From positions 1,456,501-1,520,500 of the forward strand of contig JANUWF010002278.1 in assembly GCA_026120185.1 (NCBI GenBank): a stretch of DNA of 64,000 nucleotides, given 5' to 3'. This document shows, in pieces, positions 1 through 10,259 of the stretch. Each line of letters opens with the position of its first letter. The stretch's first letter is position 1. The DNA is from Voacanga thouarsii. Lineage: Eukaryota; Streptophyta; Magnoliopsida; Gentianales; Apocynaceae. A program made the translations under genes and the position numbers. The notes below the pieces were generated by a model that saw nothing but the letters and a program-made list of their open reading frames with translations, made no database searches and was not told the DNA's origin.

Positions 1-154
1 GGAAGTCTAACACATACTAGTCTTAACGCATTAATGATGTCCTGTCTCATTAATACAATGACTATGGACTATTTAAGTACTAATACCATCTAGTATAGTA
101 TGAATCTCATATTAAGATCTCTATCATGATTTCCTTAACACAGTGTTGTACTAG
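1..154 (-). repeat. C1 3' LTR, outer segment
   Basis: This matches the C2 LTR (from about 23461) and the C3 LTR (from about 36370) base for base over most of its length. It stops at 154, where A1 is inserted. The LTR resumes at 4538; in C3 the two sides are continuous. The outer end of this LTR lies left of the window. Confidence 0.85.
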
Positions 155-400
155 TGTGAAACCCCAGTAAAAACCAACCTTAGAGTAAGGGGGTTGGGAT
201 GCATATCATATTTTATTGCATGTTTAAATATATTTTTATATGATTTTATGTGCATTGAATTTGTGTTTTATAGTCTAGGGGGCTTGATTAGGATAATTGA
301 GTGCGAAGGGCAAAATGGTAATTTTTGCTTGAGGTGGAAAAAGGGAGATAGCTTAAGGATTGAATAGGAAAATATTTTTAGGGGAAAAATAAGAATAAGA

Positions 401-465
401 GTTATTGTGCTATAGTGCTCAGAGCTTTGGAATTAATTCTTGAGGTCTTGGGTTTAAATTCCATC
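401..465 (+). other. tRNA-like module in LTR A1 (decayed copy)
   Basis: A B-box-like GGGTTTAAATTCC lies at 449-461, preceded at tRNA spacing by a weakened A box (TGCTATAGTGC). The module is better preserved at the same place in A2, A3 and A4. A pol III promoter role is inferred. Confidence 0.45.
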
Positions 466-2080
466 ATTGGAGCTTTAGCTTGGTTAAATTTTATTTTTGC
501 TTGGGAAGTATCATTTTCGGCCTTATGTGTTAGGAGTAGGGTTGAGATGTTGTTCTAAGAGAGACATGATAGGAATATCCAAATCCTACTCCTTTGCTCT
601 ACACAAAATTCCTAAGGGGAATTCATTTCCTCTTGATCCTTAATTTTTTCTATTTCTCAACTCATTAGTTTGATCAAATTGTGCTAGCCCTTTTCTTTCC
701 AAAAATTCCAGTAAGGCGCTGTGGCTTTGAAGGTTCAAAATGTCTTAGTAAAAGACATCTTATGGACCGAAGCAATGGAAGAGGCAGAAGGATTTTAAGT
801 AAATTAAATTCCTCTAGTGAACTTTCTAAAAATTCCCTCTAGCTAGGTTCATCTTCCTTCTAGGAATGAATTGAAATTTTCCAGCTTCTTGTGCCTTCAA
901 GGTGTCAAAATTCTTAGCCATTATTCCCTCCCAAATGCTAACAGAAAATGGCCTTGTGGATCAGCTTGCAACCTGAATTTTTCTGGCCATTTTCGGGCTG
1001 CACAAATGTAGTGCAAAACCAGGAAAATTCCTGGGCAAATTCGCAGCTTTGGAGGTCCAAAACCAAGCTGTTTTCTTTCAGTTTTTGCTCAGCACCTTAG
1101 CCACATTTTTCCTCCCTAAAGAAGGTTAGAAACCAGCCTTGAAAAAACCCCTGAAACATCCTTCAAACTCTCTGCAAGCTGGCTGAAAAATGGCAGCCGA
1201 AAACAGCCCAAAAATTCCAGCCTTGCGAAAATTCTGTGCAGTAATTTTTCAGCTTTGTTTCCTAATTCATCCCTAGCCGAAACTCCATCCTTCTTCTGTA
1301 CAAACCACCCATAAACCTCCAATAACTAAACTCTATTGTCCTCCCCAAGCTTCCGCATAAAAATCCAGTCATGGCTTCCTAAAAGATTTCCAAAAAAATT
1401 ATGTAATCATGCATTGATTTGGATACCAAAATTCCAGCCACCATAATTTAACAACTTTCCGTAAAATATACCTCAAACAACCAGACCTTCCCTTCACCAT
1501 TACACTCATTATTTTCAGCCACCCTTAGCCTTCCTCAACTAGCATTCATCTAGCTGAAACACTGCCCAACAATTCGGCCATGGAAGATTTCCAAAAGCTC
1601 TCCAATAATCAAAGATATTCTTAAATATTTAGTTTCCAAATTTGCTTCCTAAAAATATTCTTCAAGGATTTCAACAACTAACCTTTCCTTTTCTCATCTA
1701 AACTAGAGAATCATCTTCCTAAACCCTACAACCAATTTGGCTTGCCCCAATCCTCCAGAATTTCGGTAGTTGCAAATCAAAACCTCTCAATTCCCTTCAA
1801 CCTTCAGGAACATATTGCACACCAAGAACACCTACTCATTCCTTTCACCTAATACCTCTCCCAATCACTTCAAACTACTGATAAAAACTCCATAATTCAT
1901 CTACTCACTGTCGTGAGTCCATCCACACCATTCCTAACATCAAACTCCAAAATCCAACTTGCTAGTTTGGATAAAAAACCAGAAATTTTTTAGAAGGCTT
2001 AAGAACACCTTCAAGGTAGGATTGTTCTAACAACTTCATCTTCTCCAATCTTGATCTCTAATGAATAAGCATGATAATGG

Positions 2081-2121
2081 TCTCTCTCTCTCTCTCTCTC
2101 ACTCGCTCTATCTCTCTCTCT
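2081..2121. repeat. (CT)n microsatellite in LTR A1
   Basis: An interrupted CT repeat. Corresponding tracts occur in A2 (GA, 10221-10259), A3 (47169-47247) and A4 (GA, 49748-49789), so the tract belongs to the LTR family and varies in length. Confidence 0.95.
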
Positions 2122-2856
2122 TGGCCGAATCTCTCTCCTTCTTGGCCGGATGGCTTCTTATCCAATGGCCATGCTTCCTTCACCATCTTTGGACGGATTT
2201 AGACATCTAGGAGTTGAGATTCATTCAAAACTCCTTCAAGGAATTCATCAATCAAGTAAGCCGTTTTAACCATTCTTTTAAATTCTAGATTCATGTCTCT
2301 AGGATGATGTTGATAGAAGATGGATTGTGGATAAAGTTTGAGTATATATTGTTGAGGTTGAAGCATGAATGTTTGTATGTATGAATATGAAGGTGATGGG
2401 ATTTATTCATGGATGGATTATCTTGGTTGATTGTATGATGATTTGAGGTTTAATGCATGTCTCCATGTCATAGGTAGTATTTGTGATGAAGTATGCCAGA
2501 GATTATGTCACCTTTGGTGAATAGGATTTATATTCATGTTGGATTATTGAAGCCATGATCATATTTATGCTAGTAGGGATTAGATCATGTCTAGATAAAT
2601 TTAGATCTATGCTTATATGCATGATTTGGATGATTTGATGAATCGAAGGATTGTATAAGTTCATGATTGTGATTAGCCAAAGAAGTATGATCATGATCTA
2701 GTTGTCCCTAAGCTAATTTTTATTTCATGAATAAAATATTTAATAATATGATTTTGCTAAGTAATTTCGAAAAAACCCTGGGAATGGTGGATTTGGATTA
2801 TTATATATAATAAGGATATTTTAGTCAACTAAATAATAGCTTTTGCTAGAAAAATA

Positions 2857-2879
2857 ATATATATATATATATATATATG
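2857..2879. repeat. (AT)n tract in LTR A1
   Basis: Alternating AT run in the AT-rich centre of the LTR. Equivalent AT-rich stretches occur in the other A copies (A4 near 49012-49030, A3 near 51878-51890). Confidence 0.9.
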
Positions 2880-3685
2880 TAGATACTATATAAAATAATG
2901 AAATCAACTAAAGCCTTTTATGGAAATAATCATAATTAGTAAAATATTTATTACTAAAAATTTAATTATTATCTTTTAATCAAAACCCATTAAAAATTTA
3001 TTTATTATTTTTCACGCAAGACTCATTAAATTTATTTTCAACTAATGTTAGTTATTAATTATTTTCTAACAACTAAATTATTAATAAATCATTATCTTAC
3101 CTAATACCACCTAGGACTCTTTATCAAGTGAACTCTAAATTTTTGTTGGCAAGATTTAAACCTTCAACTTATCATTACTTATTTCCCAAAACACTAATTA
3201 TTTTAAATATTAAATTAGCCTTGGCTTATAAACCTTTTCATTTATTATTTGGACTTAAAGCTTGGGACACTAGGATTATGGTAATAGTGAGTTGGGTCAG
3301 TTTTAAATTAAGGAAGTAGATTTTGGCTTGAGTTTGACTGTGGTTTGTATTTACCCCATGTGGGTTAGGTCAGCTGTTGGAGACCTTTGTTGTGAGCAAG
3401 GATCAGGTAAGCTCCTGCATAAAACTGTGTGATGAAAAATGAATTTTTTTTTTTTTATGGCAAGCCAAATGTAGAGTGCATGGTTACTCATTTCTGTAAA
3501 GGCAATTGAGGATTATTTCCATTCTCATTTCAGACAAATAAATTATTTGCAAATCAAGGGGCGATTTTACTCAAAACCTAAAACTCTTTCTAAAATTAGT
3601 TTTGCCCCAAACTTTGGAAAACCTTAGTTGCCATTTTCAAATGGAACTATGTTTTGTTCATTTTTCCCGAGTGGGATAAGTTACG

Positions 3686-3697
3686 TTGAGTACTCAA
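3686..3697. promoter_or_regulatory. Conserved 12-bp palindrome TTGAGTACTCAA in LTR A1
   Basis: A perfect dyad, followed by TAAGGGTA. The same site occurs in A2 (8684-8695), A4 (48221-48232) and A5 (16028-16039), with one change in A3 (52763-52774), and in divergent form in family B (32684-32695, 42659-42670). Conservation suggests a protein-binding site; the factor is unknown. Confidence 0.5.
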
Positions 3698-3941
3698 TAA
3701 GGGTAGGCTAGTAGTACGAGTTTTGAAGAGCAAGAGTGAGTCTTCTGGCAGGAGGCCAACTCCAGAAGATAAGCTCAACTTTGAGAAACGTCAGTACTAC
3801 TTAGTCATGCCGGTCTGAGCTAGTAGTTTTTATTTCAGTCAAGTGACTGTGTTTCGCCAGAATGGACACCCGGTTGTTGTTTGGGTATAGAGAATGAGGA
3901 GTATTATGACCGGTAGGCCGATCACCTACCTTTTGTCAGTC

Positions 3942-3995
3942 TGCACAAGGTGTGGCATTCTGACCGGCAGTATGCACAAAGTATGGCATACTGAC
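3942..3995 (+). repeat. Two-unit minisatellite in LTR A1
   Basis: Two units of the form TGCACAANGTNTGGCATNCTGACC (3942-3965 and 3972-3995). Copy number differs between LTR copies: one unit in A2 and A5, two in A3 and A4. Confidence 0.75.
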
Positions 3996-4460
3996 CATGT
4001 GCACATAGGGCCCAACGTGTGGCAATCCATGACCACCCTTTTTGAGTGGTTGATTTTATTGCGCACTTGTATGGTTTCAAAAAGAGGAAAACACCACTCT
4101 TGCTGTTGACTAATGTTTATTGCTTGCCAATATTTCTCTTATAAAGATTTCACACTTTGCACCCATGAATTGTTTTCATTGAACACCCAAAGCACACACG
4201 GACTTACTGAGATTTCTGTCTCATCACCTTTTTACCATGATTTCAGGTCGATCCTGCTGTGGGGATGAGTAGCTAGTGTTATCCGCCTTGGAAGAGAATG
4301 TTGTCTTTTATTTTTATGTATTGCTTTGGGGAATTGAGATTCGATGATTTTATTTATGGATTTGTTTTTCTTTTGGGAATTCTTGGATTTATTCTGGGGT
4401 TGTAATAAATTTTAAGTTGAATTATTTTTTTATTCTGCTATTTTATTTGTGTGACCTAGT

Positions 4461-4532
4461 TATAAAGACCCATTGTCATTTTGACGAGGCGACATCCCCG
4501 GCCCTGGCGGGCCTAGGTAGCGGGGTGTTACA
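4461..4532 (+). promoter_or_regulatory. Conserved 3' end of the giant LTR: TATAAAGACCC box plus GC-rich stem
   Basis: TATAAAGACCC lies 72 bp before the LTR end and is followed by a GGCGACATCCC motif, an inverted repeat GGCCC/GGGCC and the terminal GGGGTGTTACA. The box recurs in A3 (53510-53520), A4 (47453-47463, reverse), A5 (16748-16758), B1 (33606-33616) and B2 (41763-41773, reverse). A2 has lost it by a short deletion. It could be a core promoter or an RNA-processing signal; the sequence alone does not decide. Confidence 0.5.
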
Positions 4533-4537
4533 ACTAG

Positions 4538-4666
4538 GAATTTATCGAAAAATTATATTACGTAAAGTAAACAAAAGAAAACTATATGATAAATAATGCC
4601 TTTTATTAAAATAAAATGTGTCATATATAATGTACAAGTGATTGCCTCTAGGGCACAACACTAACA
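4538..4666 (-). repeat. C1 3' LTR, inner segment
   Basis: The LTR resumes after the A1 insertion and ends at 4666, read on the minus strand as TGTTAGTGTTGTGCC. The inner boundary is set by the adjacent polypurine tract and by the matching ends of C2 (23728) and C3 (36655). Confidence 0.85.
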
Positions 4667-4676
4667 AACTCCCACT
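4667..4676 (-). other. C1 polypurine tract
   Basis: AGTGGGAGTT on the minus strand, immediately 5' of the LTR start. This is the expected plus-strand primer site for copia elements. Confidence 0.8.
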
Positions 4677-4682
4677 TGCATT

Positions 4683-5090
4683 AGAGCCAATCATTCATGT
4701 ATCTAATATCGAATGACTTAACATGACAATTATGTTTCTTTTGGGATAGTGCTTTCGTAAGCGGGTCAGCTATGTTCTCTTCCGTGGGAACTCTCTCTAT
4801 CTTTACATCATTCCTATTTATGATCTTCTGGATCAGATGATAGCATCGCAGTACATGTTTGGATCATTGGTGAGACCGCGGCTCCTTTGCTTGTGCAATG
4901 GCTCCATTGTTGTCACAATACAAGGTTATTGGACCAACAACACTATGAACCACACCTAGTTCCGTCACGAACTTCTTGATCCAAACTGCCTCCTTAGCTG
5001 CTTCAGAAAAAGCTATGTACTCAGCTTCTATTGTAGAGTCGGCAATAGTCTCTTGTTTGGAACTTTTCTAACTTATTGTCCCTCCACACA
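4683..5090 (-). pseudogene. C1 RNase H domain
   Basis: It continues in the same frame as the RT. Recognisable copia RNase H blocks are YTDASF (in the upstream part), IADSTIEAEYIAFSEAAKE, ITLYCDNNGAIAQAKEPRSH and a C-terminal ENIADPLTK. The acidic catalytic positions (D in TDAS, E in EAEY, D in CDN) are present. Two in-frame stops break it: TAG at 5068-5070 and TGA at 4864-4866. At the TGA, sister C3 reads Arg, so this is a C-to-T change. RNase H would degrade the RNA template and make the polypurine primer during reverse transcription. Here it is a remnant of the Pol polyprotein. Confidence 0.88.
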
Positions 5091-6250
5091 ACATAAACAC
5101 ATAGCCAGATTGTGATTTGAAATCATCTTTGTCAGATTGAAAACTGGCATCAGTATACCCATTTATTTTCAAATCACCTTCTCCATATACTAAGAACATA
5201 TCCTTAGTCTTTCGTAAGTACTTAAGGATATTCTTTACAGTCGCCCAATGACTTTCACCAGGGTCAGATGGGTATCTGCTCATCAAACTGAGAGTATAAG
5301 ATACATCAGGCCTAGTACATATCATAGCATACATGATAGATCCAACTGCCGAGGCATGTGGAATCTTACTCATGTAATCTCTTTTAACTTGTGTCTTGGG
5401 AGACATTGACTTTGAAAGGCTTACACCATATGACATGGGTAAGAATCCCTTTTTGGATTGATCCATGCTAAACCTCTTTAGCACTTTATCTATGTATGTA
5501 GACTGTGAAAGACCAAGCAACCTTTTAGATCTATCTCTATAGATCCTTATTCCAAGAATATAGGTTGCTTCTCGAAGATCTTTCATGGAGAATTGTTTGG
5601 ACAACTAAATTTTAACCATTTGCATTACAGGTATATCGTTTCCTATTAACAATATGTCATCTACATAAAGCAGTAAGAAAATGATTGCACTCCCTCTAAC
5701 CTTCTTGTATACACAAGGCTTATCCATGTTTTGAATGAAACCAAACTCTTTGATTGTTTCATCAAAATGGATATTCCAACTCCTAGAATCTTGCTTAAGT
5801 CCATAAATGGACCTTTTCAGCTTGCACAGCTTTGTGCCATCACTGGATGTGAAACCCTCAGGTTGTGTCATATATATTTCCTCAGTCAGATTTCCATTTA
5901 GGAAAGCTATTTTCACATCTATTTGCTAAATCTCATAATCATAATGAGCAGCAATGGCTAGGAGTATCCTGATGGATTTCAACATGGCTACTAGCGAGAA
6001 GGTTTCAGCATAGTCAATACCATGTTGTTGACGATAACCCTGCACCACTAGTCGTGCTTTATAGGTAATTAAGTTACCATCCATGTCCATTTTCGTCTTG
6101 AAAACCCATTTCCACCCAATAGGTTTAATTCCTTTGGGTGGATTAACCAGAGTCCATACTTGGTTGTCGTACATGGAATCTATCTCTGACTTCATGGCCT
6201 CAAGCCATTTGCTAGATTCTGAACTATTCAGAACATCCTTATAGGTAGTA
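5091..6250 (-). pseudogene. C1 reverse transcriptase domain
   Basis: A copia RT in essentially one open frame. Motifs in order are WKWVFKTKMDMDG, YKARLVVQGYRQ, DYAETFSLVAMLKSIR, IAFLNGNLTEEIYMTQPEGF, KRSIYGLKQ, the catalytic YVDDILLIGND (YVDD at about 5656-5667), then ATYILGIRI and CTRPDVSYTLSLMSRYP. Two TAG stops, at 5926-5928 and 5605-5607, stand where sister elements in this window have Trp (IWQID in E, VWLSK in C3). No frameshift is visible across the domain. It would copy the element RNA into cDNA; this copy cannot without stop suppression. Confidence 0.92.
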
Positions 6251-7175
6251 GGCTAATCTTCATCTATGAGCAATACGTCATTTTGGTCACTAATGAGAAA
6301 TCCATATCTCTCAGGTGCTACACGTATCCTACTAGATCTATGAGGTTCTTATGTATTAGAAGGTTCATCTATTCTCTCAATAGATGTTGGCTTAGACGGT
6401 TGATCCTTGTTTGTTTGATCTTCATGAACTTCACTATGTTCAATCTTACTCGGACTATCCCCTTTGAGCATGTGCTCATTCTCTAAGAAGATGGCATACT
6501 TCGAAACAAACAATTTGTTTTCGGAGGGTAGATAGAAGTAATATCCGAAAGATTCTTTCAGATATCCCACAAACAAACACTTGTCAGACTTACTTTCAAG
6601 TTTGTCTGACTGTAGCCTTTTGACAAAGGTAGGACAATCCCATACTCGCAAGTGAGATAACTTTGGTCTCTTACCAAAGAACATCTCAAATGGGGTAGTA
6701 TCAATCGATTTTGTCGGAACTCTATTTAGTATATAAACAGAAGTCTCTAGTGCATACCCCCAAAACGATTTTGGTAGGTCTGCAGAAGTCATCATAGTTC
6801 GTACCATGTCTAGAAGGGTTCAATTCCTTCTCTCAAATACACCGTTATGTTGAGGTATATGTGGCGAAGTCCATTGAGATAATATGCCATTTTCTCTAAG
6901 ATAACTCAGAAACTCTTGGCTCAAGTATTCTCCTCCTCGATCAGATCTTAGAGTCTTAATACTTTTGCCAAGTTGTTTCTCTATTTCATTCTTGAAGTCT
7001 TTTAACATTTAAAATGCCTCAGATTTGTATTTCATCAAATACAAATACCCGTATCGTGAGAAATCATCGATAAAGGTTATGAAATAGTTATAACCTCCTC
7101 TTGCTTGTATTGACATTAGGCTACATACATCAGAATGTATGAGTTCTAATAACTCATTGGCCCGTTCTCATTTTC
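6251..7175 (-). pseudogene. C1 integrase core and C-terminal region
   Basis: The catalytic triad is visible: Asp in LIHSDVCSL, Asp in LRSDRGGEY, and Glu in NGVFERRN. FIDDFSRYGYLYLMKYKSEAF lies between the first two. Downstream come ADLPKSFWGYALETSVYILNR, KRPKLSHLRVWDC and SDKCLFVGYLKESFGYYFY, the usual copia integrase C-terminal blocks leading to RT. In-frame stops occur after SEAF (near 7010), after ERRN (TGA, 6820-6822), at 6349-6351 (TAA) and at 6253-6255 (TAG). The reading frame is otherwise shared with RT and RNase H. The protein would insert the cDNA into the genome. Confidence 0.9.
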
Positions 7176-7771
7176 CTAGAAAAGGAGTTCTAGTCATTTA
7201 ACTAGTAAACAAGACTTGCATATGTCATATGATTCATAATCAAATGACCCTAAGTCACCAAGCTTGTGTAACTTAGAAACACGATTTTCATTTACATGGC
7301 CCAAACGACAATGTCATAAGTAAGAGGTGTGTTAGAGTTATCTATTTTAGGTTTCTTATTGTTTATATTGAGAATTAGATTGTCCAAGTCTAGAACATAT
7401 AAACCATTAACTAAAGTTGCTGAACTATACTGAATATCATTCAATGAAAAAGAACAATATTTAATCTTAAATATTAAATAAAATCCACATAAGTCTAAAC
7501 ACATAACTGAGATAATGTTTTTCATTAAAACTGATACATAATAACAGTTTTCCAGTTCTAGAATCAATCTCGAAGGTAGGTTCGGCTCGTATGCCCCCAC
7601 AGCAAGTGCAGTAACCTTTGCCCTATTTGCAGTACGTAGGTCCACGTCGCCTTTCTCTAGCCTTCTACTGCTCTTTAGTCCCTGCAAGTTATTGCACAAA
7701 TGAGATCCACATCCGGTATCTAATACTAATATCTCATTTCTAAAGGTAGTATTTATCTCAATCATAAACAT
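7176..7771 (-). pseudogene. C1 protease and GAG-pre-integrase domain
   Basis: The retropepsin motif is VLDTGCGSHLCNN (the common form is DSGA or DTGC), starting about 15 residues after an ATG at 7769-7771. It is followed by the GAG-pre-integrase segment, with CRLGHVNENRVSKLHKLGDLGSF and a CKSCLLVK zinc-type motif. The protease frame differs from the integrase frame, with the shift near 7160-7200. There are also stops at the end of this segment. An aspartic protease of this type cleaves the Gag-Pol polyprotein. Confidence 0.85.
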
Positions 7772-7779
7772 ACCTGGAG

Positions 7780-7945
7780 AAGAAACAGAAGTGGTTGTAA
7801 GCTTCTCCTTCTGCTTCTTGTCCTTGATGGTCTCTAAGTAGGCTTTGCAGTTGCACCTCTAGTGGCCCATCTTCCCACAATGATGGCATGGGCCCTTGGT
7901 AGCTGCGTCCTTCTTGTTCACACCACATTTGGGCTTCATGGCAGC
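7780..7945 (-). pseudogene. C1 gag zinc knuckle and linker
   Basis: A CCHC-type knuckle reads CHHCGKMGH then RCNC, preceded by GVNKKDAATKGP and followed by a Lys/Glu-rich linker toward the protease. One stop lies inside the knuckle. The rest of gag is separated from it by the A2 insertion (7946-12191). Confidence 0.75.
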
Positions 7946-8412
7946 TGTAACACCCCGCTACCTAGGTCACACAAATAAAATAGTGAAATAAAAATAATAC
8001 TTTAACTTAAAATTTATTACATCCCAAGAATAAATCCATGAATTCCCAAAACAAATTCTTAAGTAAAATTATCCACCCTCAACTCCCCAAAGCAACATAT
8101 AAAAATAAATGACAACATTCTCTTCCAAGGCAGATAACACTAGCTACTCATCCCCATAGCTGGATCGACCTGAAATCATGGTAAAAAGGTGATAAGACAA
8201 AAATCTCAATAAGTCCGTGTGTGCTTTGAGTGTCCAGTGGAAATAGTTCGTGAATGCAAGGTATAAAACCTTTATAAGAGAAATACTGGCAAGCAATAAA
8301 TATTAGTCAAAAGCAAGAGTGGTGCTTTGGCTTTTCCAACCATACATAATCAATAAAATCAACCACCCAAAAGAAATGATCATAGGTTACCACACGTTAG
8401 GCCCCATAACCG

Positions 8413-8438
8413 GTCAGAATGCCACACTTTGTGCAGAT
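8413..8438 (-). repeat. Single unit of the LTR-A minisatellite (A2)
   Basis: One copy, on the minus strand, of the TGCACAAAGTGTGGCATTCTGACC-type unit that is present twice in A1, A3 and A4. Confidence 0.65.
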
Positions 8439-10219
8439 TAACAAAAGGTAGGTGATCGGCCTACCGTGCAAGATACTCCTCTTTCTCTATACCCAAACAA
8501 CAACTGGGTGTCCATTCCGGCAAAACACAGTCACTTGACTGAAAAATAAACAACTGCTAGCTCAGACCGGCATGACCTACTGGACTAACATCTTATCCGG
8601 GAAGGACTCACCCCTCAGAGGTGGCCACCTACTGAGAGACTCACCCTAACCCTTGAAAGACTAGTCCTAGTAGTCCACTCTTATTGAGTACTCAACGTAA
8701 CGTAACCTACTTGGGAAAAATGAACAAACCATAGTTCCACATGAAAATGGCAATTGAGGGTCTCCAAAGTCTTTGTCAAAATCAGTTTTGGAAAAAGTTT
8801 TGAGTTTGAGTAAATCTGCTTATGGGTTTTTAAATAATTTGTTTGGTTGAAATAAGAAAGGAGTCAATCCTCAATTGCCTTACAGAAATGAATGTCCATG
8901 CATTCTACATTTGGCTTGCCATAATAAACATTTTACATCAATCCGATTTTATGCAAGAGCTTACCTGATTCTTGATCACAATATAAGGTCTCCAACAGCT
9001 GACCTAACCCTGCATGGGCAAATACAAACCACAATCAAACTCAAGCCAAAATCCACTTTCTCAATTTAAAACAACTCAACTCACTTCTACCATGATCCTA
9101 GTGTCCCAAGCTTTAAGGCCAAACAATAAATAAATAGGTTTATAAGCTAAGCCTAATTTGATATTTAAAATAATTAAGGTTTTGGGAAATAAGTACTAAT
9201 AAGTAGATGGTTTAAATCTTGCTAAGAAGAATTTAGAGTTTATTTGATGAAGAGTCCTAGGCGGTACTAGGTAAAATAATGATTTATTAATAATTTAGTT
9301 GTTAGAAAATAATTGATAACTAAAATTAGTTGAAAATAAATTTAATGAGTCTTGCTTGAAAAATAATAAATAAAATTTTAATGGGTTTTGATTAAAGATA
9401 ATACTTAAATTTTTAGTAATAAATATTTTATTAATTATGATTATTTCCATAAAAGGTTTTAGTTGATTTTATTATTTTATATAATATCTATATCTATATA
9501 TTTTATTTTTCTTGGAAAAGCTATTATTTATTTGACTAAAATTTCCTTATTATATATAATAATCCAAATCTACCCCTCCTAGGGTTTTTTCGAAATTACT
9601 AGCAAAATCATATTACGAAATATTTTATTCATGAAATAAAAATTAGCTTAGGGACAACTAATTCATGATCATAGTTCTATTGCTAACCATAATCATGAAC
9701 ATTTACAACCTTTCAATTCATCAAATCATCCAAATCATGCATATAAGCATAGATCTAAATTTAGTAAGGCATGATCTAGCCTTTACTAGCATAAATATAA
9801 CCATGGCTTTAATAATCACACAAGAATATAAATCTTATTCATCATAGATGACATAATCTCTAGCATACTTAATCATGGAGACATGCATTAAACCTCAAAA
9901 CATCATACAATCAACCAAGATAATCCCTTCATGCATAAATCCGATCTCCACCATATTCATACATATATTCATGCTTCACTCTCAACTCATCACAACAATA
10001 TATACTCAAACCCCATTCATGATTCGACTTCTATCAACATCATCTAGAGACATGAATCTATAATTTAAAAGAAAGGTTAAAGACTTACTCGATTGGTGAA
10101 AACTTTGAAGGAGTTTCGAATGAATCTCAACTCCTAGATGACTAGATCCGTCCAAGGAAGATGGAGAAAGCATGGCCATTGGAGAAGAAGTCATTCGGCC
10201 AAGAGAGAGTGAGGTTCGG

Positions 10220-10220
<1 letters not shown>

Positions 10221-10259
<39 letters not shown>
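10221..10259. repeat. (GA)n microsatellite in LTR A2
   Basis: Uninterrupted GA run, the reverse-strand equivalent of the CT tract in A1. Confidence 0.97.

Larger units (their letters stand above)
155..4532 (+). mobile_element. Solo giant LTR A1 (4378 bp) inside the C1 LTR
   Basis: It begins TGTGAAACCCC, ends GGGGTGTTACA and is flanked by a perfect 5-bp duplication ACTAG (150-154 and 4533-4537). No PBS or coding region is present, so it is a solo LTR left by LTR-LTR recombination. Copy A3 shows the same ends directly followed by a PBS and gag, which establishes it as an LTR and not a DNA transposon. Contents include a tRNA-like module (about 401-465), a (CT)n tract (2081-2121), an (AT)n tract (2857-2879), a palindrome (3686-3697), a short minisatellite (3942-3995) and a GC-rich 3' end. 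Only ORFs below about 75 codons occur. The family is probably a Ty3/gypsy chromovirus of Tekay/Del type (long LTR, tRNA-Met PBS), a provisional inference. Confidence 0.93.

Noticed and set aside
2503..2694. Similar 60-63 codon ORFs in A1 (2503-2694, minus) and A2 (9665-9847, plus)
   Set aside because: They are the same LTR segment in two orientations, rich in Ile/Met/His from AT-rich DNA; A4 does not keep the frame open. Not treated as coding.
155..4532. A DNA transposon with 11-bp terminal inverted repeats (TGTGAAACCCC against TGTAACACCCC) and 5-bp duplication
   Set aside because: A3 shows the same ends followed directly by a tRNA-Met PBS and gag, so these are LTRs whose ends happen to be long imperfect inverted repeats.
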